This document shows, piece after piece, positions 1-11,569 of a stretch of DNA of 64,000 bases. The first letter of the stretch is position 1; each line of letters opens with the position of its first letter. The DNA is taken from positions 138,080,268-138,144,267 of the forward strand of contig CM068827.1 of NCBI GenBank assembly GCA_028554795.2, written 5' to 3'. Both the position numbers and the translations under genes were made by a program. Source of the DNA: Sinohyriopsis cumingii (Eukaryota > Mollusca > Bivalvia > Unionida > Unionidae). The notes below the pieces were generated by a model. That model was not told the origin of the DNA. It saw nothing but the letters and a program-made list of their open reading frames with translations, and made no database searches.

Positions 1-317
1 GACCAAGATAGAAAAAGGAGAAAGAAGAAGAAGAAGAAGAAGAAGAAGAAGAAGAAGAAGGATTTCAAACTCCACCAGAAAAAGTACACAAGTTAACAAC
101 ACCACCTACCTCCAGAATTGGATGGATTAAAAAGATGATGGCCACCCTTTCTTCATCAAAAGAGAAAAAGAAGGTGAAGACAGAAGTGAAACAAGAACCG
201 ATATCCCCTGTTCAGACATCCTCCTCTTCGACACCACACGCAAAGCATTACAAACCAAGAAAATACCCCCCCCCCCCGAAAAAGAGTAGCATCCTTCAAG
301 ATTGGGTGCCTTATTAA
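1..317 (+). pseudogene. C-terminal fragment of Glu/Lys-rich basic Polinton protein
   Basis: This is the counterpart of the last third of the protein at 47850-48485, sharing the KMMAT, KVKTEVKQEPISP and final WVPY segments. The 5' part is outside the window. A GAA trinucleotide run at about 24-63 has expanded beyond that in the complete copy, and the reading frame is broken between the repeat and the conserved tail, which is open only from about 135. A C-rich run near 268-276 is a further likely lesion. Function unknown; probably a virion or DNA-binding protein. Confidence 0.75.
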
Positions 318-325
318 CAAGCAAA

Positions 326-1436
326 ATGGAAAAGGTGTTATCCAGCATTTACTACGATCCATCCCATCCTGCAGGTTACGGAGGAGTTCAAAAATTGTAT
401 CGTGCTGCCATAACTCGACTGAAAAGTGTCCGTTTACCTCAAGTGCAACGATGATTACAAGAACAAGCTACCTACACTTTACACAAACCCATTCGATGCA
501 AGTTTTCCAGAAGTCGCACCCAAGTGGAAGGCATCGATCATCAATGGCAAGCCGATTTAGCCGATGTCTCTCACTTGGCCAGCTACAATCGCGGCTACAA
601 ATATTTGTTTTGTGTCATCGACGTCTTTTCTAAATTTGCCTTGGTCCTACCATAAACTTCCAAATCGAGCAGTGAGTTAGTGCGAGCCCTGCAACGAGTG
701 TTGAAACAAAGTGATCGTCACCCTCTTCGATGGCAAACGGACAAAGGCACCAAATTTCTGAACCAAGCTTTCAAAAAAGAATTAAAGAAACGTGACATTC
801 ATTTTTTTTACCACCGAGAATCCTGAAACCAAGGCCAGCATCGTGGAACGTTTTCAACGCACTTTGAAAGAACGCATGTGGAAATATTTTACGCATCACC
901 ACACTCTGAAGTACATCGACATCTTACCGCATCTGGTGCAAGCGTACAACCAATCTTACCATCGAAGCATTGGACGTGCCCTGCAAGAGGTGACTCCCGA
1001 CAACGAAGTACTGGTGTCTGTTCGCCTGTTTGGTACGTCGCCAACGAGGGCTGTCCCCAAGAAAAGTGGAGTGTTGACCGTAGGAGATTGGGTGCGCATT
1101 GGTAAAACCAAACGCACTTTCTACAAAGGTTACTTACCTAACTGGACTACCGAATTGTTTCGTGTCACTGAACGAGTGCATGGTCGTCATCCTGTGGTCT
1201 ATAAATTGGAAGACATGAAGGGAGAAGTGTTAAAAGGAACGTTTTATTTACCCGAGTTACAACATGTCACCAAAAAAGAAGACGACGTGTACGACATCGA
1301 AAGTATTCTCGAACGCAGAACCCGTAAAGTAGGTAAACGACATGTCAAAGAAGTAAAAGTACGTTGGAAAGGATATCCACCCAGTTTTGATTCTTGGATC
1401 GACGCTTCGCAAGTCATTGACTATAAAAAGAAGTGA
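326..1436 (+). pseudogene. Polinton integrase (rve family, chromodomain), broken
   Basis: Aligns from start to stop with the intact integrase at 48509-49618. In-frame stops occur near 452 (Trp codon to TGA) and 653. An extra T in the run near 805-812 shifts the frame, so only the C-terminal 200 residues or so are open (from about 828), including the last catalytic Glu region (SIVERFQRTL) and the C-terminal chromodomain (VRWKGYPPSFDSW). The start ATG follows the upstream stop by 8 nt. Confidence 0.9.
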
Positions 1437-1441
1437 CCATC

Positions 1442-1830
1442 ATGCCCTTTCACACAGACGCAGCTACTGCGACCCCTCTTTCACCCAGTTCTTCTCTGCA
1501 AGATTTACAAAAACAACCCTTGTGGGTGTGGTGTGGAGAACGTTGCCTAAAACGCAAATCGTCTTTTTCTGACAAATCTTTGTGGTGTATTGTGTCATCG
1601 GTGCAGCCATTGCCAATCTGAGTTTGCAACAAGGAGACAAACAATTGTGGACCATTTTATTGAGCAGTTGCATCGGTTACCTGCTTCCCAATCCCTCCCT
1701 GAAATTCTCCTCGAACGGGAACAACGGGAACCTTGTGTTCAGTGCCAGTGTCAGTCACCACTCCAGCAACAACAACACTCCTCTGACTTCTAGTAACCCC
1801 TCGGACAGCCACAGAACTCTTGAATTATGA
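1442..1830 (+). pseudogene. Two-TM membrane protein, frameshifted
   Basis: Counterpart of the gene at 49624-50031. The N-terminal part (MPFHT..., PLWVWCGER) is open until a frame shift near 1550; the C-terminal part, with the second hydrophobic stretch (LWTILLSSCIGYLLP), is open in another frame to 1830. The stop overlaps the penton start by 4 nt (ATGA), as in the complete copy. Confidence 0.8.
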
Positions 1831-2759
1831 GTCACACTCGCAAATTTTACTTAACCTTACCCAGTGACAGTTCCATGGAGGTGTTTCCCAACAACACTTT
1901 GTGCTGTTACACGGCCAAATTACCTCAGGTCATCCAATTAGATCACGAAGCCCATTGGGAAGTGGCTTTGGAAGAAATATTTCACCCGACGCAAGTCCTC
2001 AATGTCATTCCTAATCAAATGTTTTTTTCAATGGAAGTTCATGACGAACAAATGCAACAGTACTTGAATACCCATTTCAAATATGATAACAAAATTTATA
2101 ACTCAGAAACTCAAAAGACGACCTATCGCTTGATCATTCCGCCAGGCTATTATTTTAGTGGTCAACATTTGGTCAGCACCATTGCCTCCAGGTTTAATGC
2201 CGTGCTTCTTAAAGCTTTGGAGAGTGTCAGAACAAGTGTCACTATGGAATGCCATAAAGTAGCTCGTCGCTTCCTGATGATATTTCCTGAGGGGAACAAA
2301 ATGTTGTCTTTCTTATTTTGTCCTGAATTGTTTAACATGTTGGGTGGTGACATGGAAATGAGGATGGCCATGATGAAGAAAAACGAATTACCAGTCATTT
2401 CCGACAACCATTCTTTTAGCAAGTTATTTCGTTCCCCAGTAGAAATGAACCAAGGACTGAATTTGATCTTTGTGTACTCCGATGTGGTGGAGTATAACGT
2501 GGTGGGACACACCTCCGTACCGTTACTGCGTGCCATTCCTTTCAAAGTGGATTCTGCCACGCTCGCTGACGAGGAAGGTGGAAACACCTATTACGTACAC
2601 CGCAAATTTGTACATCCTCATTATTTGCCTGTCAGCAAATCTTATTCGGACACGGTCAACATTGCTATAAAAGGAGATCTGGGACAAAATATTCCATTCA
2701 CCAAAGGGAAAGTCAGGGTGAAACTCCATTTTCGAAAACGGTTTTCTAACGACTCGTAA
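1827..2759 (+). CDS. Minor capsid (penton) protein, open reading frame intact
   Basis: A 310-residue protein collinear with the 311-residue copy at 50028-50963. The N-terminus FYLTLPSDSSMEVFP and the HWEVALEEI, PPGYYFSGQHLV and YNVVGHTSVPLLR blocks are typical of Polinton penton (single jelly-roll minor capsid) proteins, which form the vertices of the predicted icosahedral shell. It is the only full-length open gene of this decayed copy. It overlaps the upstream two-TM gene by 4 nt and is followed 4 nt later by the core-like gene. Openness may be chance or recent loss of the neighbours; I infer no selection from a single copy. Confidence 0.85.
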   Translation: MSHTRKFYLTLPSDSSMEVFPNNTLCCYTAKLPQVIQLDHEAHWEVALEEIFHPTQVLNVIPNQMFFSMEVHDEQMQQYLNTHFKYDNKIYNSETQKTTYRLIIPPGYYFSGQHLVSTIASRFNAVLLKALESVRTSVTMECHKVARRFLMIFPEGNKMLSFLFCPELFNMLGGDMEMRMAMMKKNELPVISDNHSFSKLFRSPVEMNQGLNLIFVYSDVVEYNVVGHTSVPLLRAIPFKVDSATLADEEGGNTYYVHRKFVHPHYLPVSKSYSDTVNIAIKGDLGQNIPFTKGKVRVKLHFRKRFSNDS

Positions 2760-2763
2760 GTCA

Positions 2764-3206
2764 TGTATCCAGTCTACCGAGGCGTTGCTCGACAGCGATG
2801 ACACGATTTAGGAGATATGCTAAAATCAGCCTTTCGTTCGGTGGCCCCCGTGTTGAAACCGATGGTGACACGCGGATTACACGCCTTGAAAGATGCGGCA
2901 TTGACACACGGCAAAGAATTTCTCCAAAATGTCATCATCGACAAACAAAACCCTAAAGAAGCCTTCTTGAGGGCAGGCAAAAATGTCTTGCTGCAAACGG
3001 CCAAAGACCTTTTGGGTCGACGAGAAACACCTATAAATGCTCTGCACGCTGCCCAATCAGGCATTCCTACTTCCCTGAAGCCACAGCAAAGACAAGGCAG
3101 AAAGACACGAAGAAGAAAACACCCTTTCACCAGACTTCACACGTCTAAAGTTAGAAAGACTAAGAAAAGAAGAACCGTTCGAGACTTAGACGTTTCTGAT
3201 TATTAA
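2764..3206 (+). pseudogene. Basic core-like protein (pVI/pX-like position), nonsense mutation
   Basis: Counterpart of 50971-51387. The start MYPVYRGVARQR is followed by an in-frame TGA near 2797; downstream the frame is open from Met at 2817, keeping the amphipathic stretch (MLKSAFRSVAPVLKPMV) and the Arg/Lys-rich tail. It sits between penton and major capsid, as in the complete copy. Confidence 0.8.
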
Positions 3207-3225
3207 AATATTGGGAAACAGAAAA

Positions 3226-4515
3226 ATGATGCACCGAGAGTCTTGCGCCTGTTCCAAGTCGGAACTGGATCTGTTTGCCATGCAACCCACCATGATGACC
3301 ATGCAAGAATCTCAGTGGGTGGAATTTCATCCCTTCTCCTCTTTGACGGATTCAGCTCCTATCGAGTTTGAAATCAAAGAACAGCCCGAAGATTACATCG
3401 ATCTGAACAGCAGTTACTTGTACCTGAAAATCAAAGTTCTAGATAAAACAGGAGGCGCTATAGATGACGAGCAAGTAGCTCCCGTCAACAACTTCATGCA
3501 TTCCTTATTTAGCGGAGTGGACTTGTAACTGAATAACAAACTAGTCAGTAGCAGCATGGATACTTACCCTTATCGTGCCTACATGGAAAATCTCTTGACG
3601 TCCGGAATAGCCAAGAACACTCACCTCAATGCTTGTGTGGTATGGGAAGCTGACGATGCGGGGGAGTTTGACGAAACCGCAATTGATACAAAGAAAGACC
3701 ACAATGAGGGATTTGTAGAACGAAGAGACAAAATTAAAAATGGACAGAGTTTAGAACTGATGGATCGTTTGAATTTGGACATGTGGTTGCAACAAAAGTA
3801 TTTGCTGAACGGAGTGAATGTCCGCTTGAGACTGAATCGCAGCAGTACCGCTTTCCATTTGTTGGCTGATAGTGCCGATTACAAAACCATCATCCAATGA
3901 CGACGTGTGGAAGTGTTACCTAAAGTGGGAAACGACATCAGTCACACGTTGAGCAGAACAACCGCCAAGTATCCAATACGACGCGTGGAAGTGAAAACCT
4001 TCACCATTCCTACTGGACAGCGATCCATGATCGAAGATCATCTATTCCAAGGACAGTTACCCAAACGTTTAATCCTTGGTATGGTCAAGAATACAGCCTT
4101 CAACGGAGTCCACAATCAAAACCCTTTCCACTTTCAACACTTTGATGTGTCCAAGATCGAAGTCAGACGCGATGGCAAGACCTTGTGTACCCGATCTTTC
4201 GAACCTAACTTTGACAAGAAGAATTACTTGAGGTCGTACTTGTCCCTGTACGAAGCCACGGGACAGTTAGGAACTAACACCAGTCATGGCATTACGTACG
4301 AGGATTATGCAGGAGGCTATGCTTTGTGGGCTTTTGATTTCACTCCCGACCAAGGCAGCGACGAGGGACATTTCCACACTATAAAATCCTGTCAGATTCG
4401 TGTGGAACTTCAGCTTGCAGATGCTCTAGCCCAGACGGTCAACGTCATCCTGTATGCAGAATTTGTCAATACAATAGAAATCAAAAGTTTGAGAGAAGGC
4501 GTTCTAGATTATTAG
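3226..4515 (+). pseudogene. Major capsid protein (double jelly-roll), two nonsense mutations
   Basis: Counterpart of the 432-residue capsid gene at 51401-52699. In-frame stops at 3526-3528 (TAA in place of a Tyr codon after GVDL) and 3898-3900 (TGA) divide it into three open pieces in one frame. The C-terminal hallmark block LGTNTSHGITYEDYAGGYALW is present. Confidence 0.9.
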
Positions 4516-4520
4516 AAGCC

Positions 4521-5000
4521 TTGGAAGACTGTTATCCCTCTTTACCTAGTGGAGAAACTTTGGACATGGAATGTGAGGAGACCATGAAAGAAGAATCAGA
4601 AGACAAAGACGACGAAGTTATGAAGTCCCGATAGTCAGAACAAGAAGCCCATTTAGTCTCCTGTTTTGCTACAGTGCTGGGAGATAAAATGAAGGAAATT
4701 GATCAAGAAAATTGCTATGGCTGCCAAAACGATCATCCCAGCCAAATTCAACACGATAAATGTCTGATGCTGAGTCAAGAAGAAAAGTTGAACGAGTATC
4801 TGGACGAAGCTTGGGGTCTTATCGAGGTAGAATTCGTGTTGCATAAGTGGTATAAAGGCTTGCGGAAATATTCTTCTCCTCCATTAACACCTCTGGAGAT
4901 CCGTCACATTGAAAGTCTCTTGGACCAGGGTAAGAAGTCGGAGTTAAACGCCCTTTTACTTGTCAGACATTTTCGAAAACTTATATTAATTAGATCATGA
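4521..5000 (+). pseudogene. CxxC/His small Polinton protein, start lost and nonsense
   Basis: Counterpart of 52705-53190. The start codon is TTG instead of ATG, and a TAG replaces a Trp codon near 4632. The conserved zinc-binding-like block CYGCQNDHPSQIQHDKC is intact. The 3' end is divergent and runs into a rearranged segment. Confidence 0.75.
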
Positions 5001-5095
5001 CCATAAACGGGCGGACCTAAAAGAAACACTCACTCACTTTTTTATACTACCCATCACTATTCTAAAAAATTTTGACAAGCCACTTAAAAAAATAC
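4985..5095. other. Inverted internal segment of the element
   Basis: Bases 4988-5080 (GATCATGACC, GCGGACCTAAAAG, AAACACTCACTCAC, CTACCCATCAC) match the reverse complement of about 54760-54860 of the complete copy, the spacer between two coiled-coil accessory genes. The protease and accessory genes are gone, so copy 1 suffered a deletion plus inversion here. The region to 5227 holds a CA run and AT-rich DNA without a gene. Confidence 0.65.

Positions 5096-5099
<4 letters not shown>

Positions 5100-5129
<30 letters not shown>
5100..5129. repeat. (CA)n microsatellite
   Basis: Uninterrupted CA dinucleotides inside the rearranged right end of copy 1. Confidence 0.95.
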
Positions 5130-5131
<2 letters not shown>

Positions 5132-5227
5132 TTTTAACCAAGATAAAGAATTCATGTGCTTATACATTCACTTCTATTTTTTAAAATGTCTTTTGTCTAT
5201 TATCTGTGTTCAATAAATCTCCCATGT

Positions 5228-5747
5228 TCCATAACATTATACAGACCCACCATGTTAAATTTCCCATGTTAAATTTCCCTTGAGGCTATACAGACCCACA
5301 ATCTATACCCCATGTTAAATTCCCTTTGTCGCTATACAGACCCATTCCACCATGTTAAATTCCCCTTGTCGCTATAAGGCATTCAAAATTTTCCCATGTT
5401 AAATTTCTCTTGAGGCTATACATGCCCACAATCTATACCCCATGTTAAATTCCCCTTGTCGCTATACAGACCCATTCCACCATGTTAAATTCCCCTTGTC
5501 GCTATAAGGCATTCAAAATTTTCCCATGTTAAATTTCTCTTGAGGCTATACAGGCCCACAATCTATATCCCATGTTAAATTCCCCTTGTCGCTATACAGG
5601 CCCAAAATATATTCCCATGTTAAATTCCCCTTGTCTCTATAAGGCATTCAACATTTTCCCATGTTAAATTTCCATTGTCGCTATAAGGCATATCACCTAT
5701 TTTAACATTAAAATCCCCTTGTCGCTGTATCGCCCCACTTCACTACT
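5228..5747. repeat. Right TIR of copy 1, built of tandem units
   Basis: About ten degenerate units with the core CCATGTTAAATTCCCCTTGT followed by CGCTATACAGACCC or CGCTATAAGGCATTC. The core is shared with the TIR units of the complete copy, where the second half differs (CCGTAGAGTGTCCC). The outermost bases, read inward on the minus strand, are AGTAGTGAAGTGGGG and then TTTTAATGTTAAAATAGGTG, which also occurs in the left TIR of copy 3 (57674 on). Copies 1 and 3 are therefore closer to each other at the TIR than to copy 2. Confidence 0.8.
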
Positions 5748-7830
5748 TATGCAGCCTTACATATGTGCATGACATGTTGGTGCAATGTGAGAGTACTGTC
5801 CTGGGTAACACCTAGGTTTCGTACTGATTGTGTGAATGTAATGTTGGTGTTGCTGATATTTATTGTTTGAGGTAAAGGCTGTAAATGAGAAAGTCTTTGT
5901 GGTGTGATCAGAATGACCTCAGTTTTATCATTCATCTGCAGCTTGTTACATGTCATCCATGATTTCATATCAGATATGCACCTCTCTACACCTTGGATGG
6001 TAGCATCAACTTCAGTGTGGTGGCTAGATTTGTATATTTGGGTGTCATCAGCGTACAATTGGCGAGACACTCGATGATGATATATGACACTTGAGATCGA
6101 CTGAGTGTACATAATGAAAAGAACAGGTCCAAGAACAGACCCTTGTGGAACACCGCAACATAGATCAACTGGGCTGGAGTGTATTCCATTTGCAGATACA
6201 ATTTGTGTCATGTTGACCAAGTAGGACTTGAACCACAGTAAGGCTGTATCATGAATGCCAAATACATGCTGGAGATGGTGAAGTAATATGTCATGGTATA
6301 TTGTGTCAAATGCTGCAGACAAATGAAGGAGGGTGAGGACTGTAGTTTTTCCGCTATCCAACGCAGAGAGAATATCATTAACTACTTTTAGAAGAGTAGT
6401 TTCAGTACTGTGGCAAGGGCGATATGCAGATTGTACATTGCTAAAAGGACTGTTTGACTATAGGTGAGATACAAGCTGGGATAGAACAACCTTTTCTAAG
6501 ATCTTATATATGAATGTGAGATTATAAACTGGGCGGTAGTTTTTAAATCGTTAATGTCTAGTGTTGGTTTCTTCAGAAGAGGCTTTTACAATGGCAGTTT
6601 TGAAAAATGATAGGAATTCCCCAGGTGAGAGAGAGGTGTTGATAACATCAGTTAGTGAAGGCATTAATGGATCTAAGCGCTCGAGCAGCAGTGATGTTGG
6701 AATTGGATCAAGTTCACATGATTTTTGGTGCACTCTTCCTCAGGATTGTACGTACGAAATCCATAGAGACAGGTTCAAATGCTACTAATGGTTGCCGCTC
6801 AAATTCTGTATGCCAACTGTATGGTGACAACGAGTCAATTGAAATTGTGGTGTCAGGCTTATCTCTAATGGTTTGTACTTTGTCACGGAAGAAATTTGCA
6901 AACATGTTCGGAAGGTCAACTGGAGAGAAGGTAGTTGGAAGTGGTGTAGATTTGTTCCTTGACATTAGCTTGTTAGTAATCTAACTCTCTTTGCTGCTGA
7001 AACTTTCCTCGATCTTAGTAGTATAGTGGCTCATTGCGCTGCATGGACTATATTTGTGACATTCTTCTTAGCTGTTTCATAGATTTGCTTATGAATAGTG
7101 AGTCTGGTGGAAAGTCAAAGCCTCTCAGCTTTACGGCAGTCTCTTTTAGCAGTGCGACGCTGGTCCCTAACACTGCTATACCATGGAGAACACTTTTGAA
7201 CTGATACTCTGCACATGGTAGCTGGGGCATATTTGTCAAGCAATGAACTCAGGCAGTTATCGAGTTGTTCTGCGGTAAGAGGTAAGCAGGTTGTTAGCTT
7301 AGCTTGGATGTCGTGCATTAGTTTGGTTCTATTTATCATACGGAGGTTTCTCTTAGTAGCAGATAAAGGTGGAAGGTTAGGGACTGATACGTCAAGATGG
7401 CATAAAATGCAGAGGTGATCTGATGCAAGGTCATGGGATACCAGGGAGGACCGCAGAATGTTATCATCAGGTCTATGAAGAATCCAGTCTAAAATGTGAC
7501 CATGTTTATGGGTGGGATGGTTTACTGACTGTTTGAGGTTGAAAACATTAATGGAATCTATGAGTTTTTATGTATTTGAGTTTGCGGGACAGTCAAAGTG
7601 AAAGTTGAAATCTCCAAGAATAATCAGGTTACCACCTATCGAATTTCCATAGTCCAGGGAGATTCGGAAACTGTTCCAAAAAGAGAGAATCAGCCAGCTT
7701 GTTTTTTCTACTAGGAGGAGGGCGGTATAGGCAAAACAAATGGACTGAACTTTGCAATATAAGCCAAAAAGATTCAGTTCAAGTTGCAAGGTGAAACTTA
7801 GAAATCTGGATAGCAACATTACAACACACA
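5748..7830 (-). pseudogene. CR1/L2-type LINE ORF2 (endonuclease and reverse transcriptase), truncated and interrupted
   Basis: Minus-strand reading gives, in order, part of an EEP endonuclease (LIILGDFNFHFD near 7590-7630), a linker, the N-terminal RT block (SCELDPIPTSLLLE near 6700) and the RT core at 6361-5748 with SAAFDTIYHDIL, VPQGSVLGPVLF and the catalytic QLYADDTQIY. Many stops and frame shifts separate the pieces. The RT reading breaks off at the residues CKAA exactly at base 5748, where copy 1 ends, so the rest of the LINE should lie beyond the unseen left end of copy 1. Family placement is by motif style, not by search. Confidence 0.85.
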
Positions 7831-7834
7831 GTGG

Positions 7835-9595
7835 AATATTATGTTTACACTTTCACTCTTTCCTTTCCTTTTCTGTAGGCCATATGATTTAATGTTTGCC
7901 TTCGTGTAGTTATTGGATAGCAGAATCAAGTGACTTATTTGCACGGTAAAGCTTTATTTTATGAACTTTTGTGGCCTTATTGATCTAATTAGGAAATAAA
8001 TGATTTATAAGCATTTATGTAACATTTAAAGTAATGACTTCTCCATTCAACTGATAACTCGATTCAAATTTTGCCTTTGATAGGTAGGTTAGAGAAAGGC
8101 ATCCACCCCTGTCAGTGGCGCTCCATGATCATTCGATCAGGTATGTATGCCTGCTTCACTGCAACTGCTATCAAAAGTATTTTGTATTTGATTTTAATCT
8201 CACAAATGGCCGATACTATATAGAACTTTTGTGTTAACTGAGACGATCATCATTTAGATGCTTGGTAAGCTGATCGTATATGAGTTCTCAACACAAAAGA
8301 TTGTGGAGCTTAATTAATCTGATTCTAACCTCTTAATGCTGAGCGCCAAGCAAGGCAGTTGTTAGTACAATTTTGTATAAGTCTTTGGTATGACTCTGCC
8401 GGGTTGAAACCCGCGACCTCCCGCATCTGAGGTTGACGCTGTAACCACTGAGCCATTGGTGCGGTCCCATCGCGTTTTGTATTGCATGGCTTGAGCTACT
8501 AATATATGGCTCAGAAAGGCTTTCTAATCAGCAATAAATACATTCGAATTTCTTGATGTGCGGTCATTAGGTGACTAGAGGTAAATTATTTGCAGTACAT
8601 TTTTTGTTTGTTTATGAGTCTTATAGTTGACTACGAATGTTGTGTTGAGGTCCTTGGAAACAAATGACAGTAATCGGCCCTAGGCTATACGAAAGCTGTT
8701 GTTGGATTCGCTCGACACAGAGACGCGTTGTGGGTAACAATATATAGTCGTATCTCCGTTAACTTTCATAAAGCAAGGATTCTGAATTGCTAATAACCAA
8801 GAGTTAGTTTTAAAATGTCTACTCTAATTCAGCGATTACATCTATTATTGTAGATTGATGGTTTAAGCGCTTCTAACAAATGATTTAGAGGAATCTGTTG
8901 TTAGTGCGAACAAGGCTTCATGTAATTATAAACATTCTGTTAGATTTTCTTGAAAAATTCGAGCGATCAAAGATTTTTTGGACTAGCCGTGTTCGAGCCA
9001 AGGGTATTCGTCTGTGCTATTATTCAACGGGTAAAACAAACTGAGTGTTTTGTGTAAAGGAGTTTTGTTGTATTCTTATAATGTTTTGTATTTCATATCT
9101 TCTTAACATATACCACAAAACTACCTTCAATAAAGCAGATGTGGTTGCTTTGATTATGTATTTTTGTGGCAATTTTCATTTTTCTGTATTCTAATTTTAT
9201 ACGGATCTAAAAGTTTACAAAAATTAAAGAATGTCTTAGCAGTCCGTTTCCTTACATATTCTCTTTTGAAAATTGGCATTCTCTTTTCAGCTACTGATTA
9301 AAATTAATTCACAGAATGTTTTGCGTCACTCATCAAACAGAATAACCAAATGTAGTAAAGATTCAAGAAAATCCCCGAGACCAAATGAAATACCTTTATT
9401 ATAAGAAGCATCACATTACATTATTTGGTGAGGACACGCATTTTTATTATTGTACATGAATATGGAACTATTACATTAGGTAGTTATCCTATTAATTGCA
9501 TACTGGACTGGATACGGGCACTTGGGAAGGGGACAGTAGTTGTGATCAACTTTTTCCAGGGTACAGTCTGGTGGAAGGTTCCAATTTGGGCAGCT
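7835..9595. other. Host AT-rich spacer
   Basis: No supported coding region in six frames. The only structured item I see is a tRNA-like SINE head at 8389-8467. Confidence 0.6.
8389..8467 (-). repeat. tRNA-derived SINE head
   Basis: On the minus strand an A-box-like TGGCTCAGTGG is followed about 45 bp later by a B-box-like GGTTTCAACCC, spacing as in an internal RNA polymerase III promoter. No full tRNA cloverleaf with a CCA-compatible acceptor stem was seen, so this is a SINE head rather than a tRNA gene. Confidence 0.6.
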
Positions 9596-9596
9596 G

Positions 9597-9598
9597 AA

Positions 9599-9633
<35 letters not shown>

Positions 9634-9635
9634 AT
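9597..9635. repeat. (AAAT)n microsatellite
   Basis: Tetranucleotide AAAT repeated about nine times. Confidence 0.95.
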
Positions 9636-9741
9636 GTTAATAATACGTTTCATCAAATAATCTATTTGCGCTTTTGACACTGAAACTTACAGTAAAGTTT
9701 GTTTGCCTTTTACAGAATTTGTAGTATCTATATATCTATAC

Positions 9742-9755
9742 AATAATAATAATAA

Positions 9756-9798
<43 letters not shown>

Positions 9799-9802
9799 GA
9801 TG

Positions 9803-9841
<39 letters not shown>
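9742..9841. repeat. (AAT)n microsatellite
   Basis: About 30 AAT units with a few interruptions. It generates poly-Asn and poly-Leu open frames that are not genes. Confidence 0.95.
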
Positions 9842-9899
9842 TAACTGCAACTACCACTACAGAATCAACATCAACAAATGTTGGTACCTGATGATGCAA

Positions 9900-10794
9900 C
9901 GACTTAGAAATTATGAACTTCTGATTACATTTAGAAAAGTAAAGTTTTACTTCAAAAATAAAGAAATGGATGCAAAAAGTCTTTCAAATCTTGTCAGGCT
10001 CGTAAAATGGTATTCATTTGCTTTGCCTCCTTTTCTCATAACTCCATTCAGCTTCCGGAGAGTCAGCATTTCCGGTATAGATTCACATTGCCAAACGTAG
10101 GATTACGTGATAGAACTGACAAATATGCACCATATGTGAGGAAAGGAGTGAACCGGAAACAACAAGGAGAAATTTTAAAAGACAGAATGCTACGAATTCA
10201 TTTATTTTTGTGATTTTGGTGGAAAATGCCATTTTCGTCGGTGCCTAAATTCGTTGATTAGAGCTGGGGTGTCAGTTGTTCCCACAGAGAAGGGTCGTTG
10301 TTAGGTATGAACTTTAAATTCGAGTTTTTCAACAACCACAAAATCCGCCACAATTTGTCCCACACAAATAGTGAATTCAATATATTTATGAACGATAAAC
10401 TGGATTCTTGAAACGCTATGAACTAAAGATAAACGTCGAACGTAAAGGTAAAGAGGCAAAACACATTACCTACTGACATAACCACTTGCAGATTAGTTTG
10501 CATACCTAAGATGACTTTAATATACCTGAAATTGTTATTCATTGGGTCAAGGCGCAAATTTCTTTGTCAATAATTAGGAGTTCCGACCACGATTACGTTC
10601 ACCTGATGTACGTGTTAGGTTAAGTGCATTAGGTGCAGGCATTATATCCCAGCCGACACAGCCTGTCCATTTCGGCCTTTACTGACGTAATTGTTAGGTC
10701 TTGTTCTTCCCGTATGAATACCATACTGAAAGGTAAATCCGAAAGTCATTCTTGTCTACATCTATTTTCGCGTTTTTCCGCTTCCATGTAATTG
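9900..10794. other. Host non-coding spacer
   Basis: Short open frames are present, but none has recognisable motifs or splice context. Nothing supportable is seen. Confidence 0.5.
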
Positions 10795-10975
10795 TTTGTT
10801 TGTATACTCGCTTTTAACGACATTTCTCGGTACATGATACGGTATACATTGCCTCCAGTGTAATTGGTGGAGGAAGAATCACCGACCAACGGGAATCTAC
10901 TGGCAAGTTTTCTCATATATCTTCTTTGGTCGAGCCGAGACACGAACTCTCGCAGAGGTGAGATGTGAGAGAACG
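10795..10975 (-). repeat. SINE family A, diverged copy
   Basis: Shares the order of blocks with the better copy at 12908-13173: GATACGGTATACAT, GGTGGAGGAAGAA, ACCGACC, CTACTGGCAAG, TTTCTCA, then GAGAC(A)CGAAC and GAGGTGAGATG. The tRNA-like 5' head lies at the high-coordinate end, so the element reads on the minus strand. Confidence 0.55.
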
Positions 10976-11260
10976 GTAACTGCGAACATCTTACACCATT
11001 CTGCTACTCAGTACACTCCGCATGCATGTCAATAAGTTGCGAATGCAATTACTTCGCATAAAAAGAAACATATTGTATGACGTATTTCCATTGTTGGAAT
11101 TCCTAATATATCTTAAACCTTCTCAATATAAAGATGATAGAGAGTAATAAAATAGTTTTAAACAACATTAGAGAAAATTGAAAAAATAAAACCAATTAAC
11201 AACTACCCCAACAAATAAAAAAAACAGCTAATGACATTTTAAGATTATCACCAAGCTATA

Positions 11261-11294
11261 TTATGATGCTAAAAATACGGATACAGATATTATC

Positions 11295-11336
<42 letters not shown>

Positions 11337-11448
11337 AATGATTGGGTTGTCGAAACAAGACAATATCCGCAGGTTTTTTGACAATTGTCTTTAGCATAAT
11401 CAACACTATTGCAACTTCCGTCAGTACAAATGCTAGCGTCATGACAAC
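11261..11448 (-). CDS. Exon 7: third ShKT domain, C-terminal end uncertain
   Basis: Acceptor TTATTTTTAG in the right phase, then GCHDASICTDGSC, DYAKDNC, KTCGYC, an ShKT domain. After STTQSF the frame enters a GA/CT microsatellite (Ser-Leu repeats) and stops at 11261. Either the microsatellite is coding or there is an unrecognised donor just before it. Confidence 0.65.
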
Positions 11449-11517
11449 CTAAAAATAAGTAAGAGCTATTTGTTTTTTTTTTCTTCTTCATATTTAACAA
11501 TCACAATCTAAGTAAAT

Positions 11518-11569
<52 letters not shown>

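Larger units (their letters stand above)
1..5747 (+). mobile_element. Polinton/Maverick copy 1, right-hand part, decayed
   Basis: The gene order (basic protein, integrase, two-TM protein, penton, core-like protein, major capsid, CxxC protein) is collinear with 47.85-53.19 kb of the complete copy in this window. Most genes carry stops or frameshifts; only the penton gene is open. The protease and the accessory genes that follow in the complete copy are missing. The right end reads CACTACT at 5741-5747, the complement of the AGTAGTG that starts the complete copy. The left part lies outside the window. Confidence 0.9.
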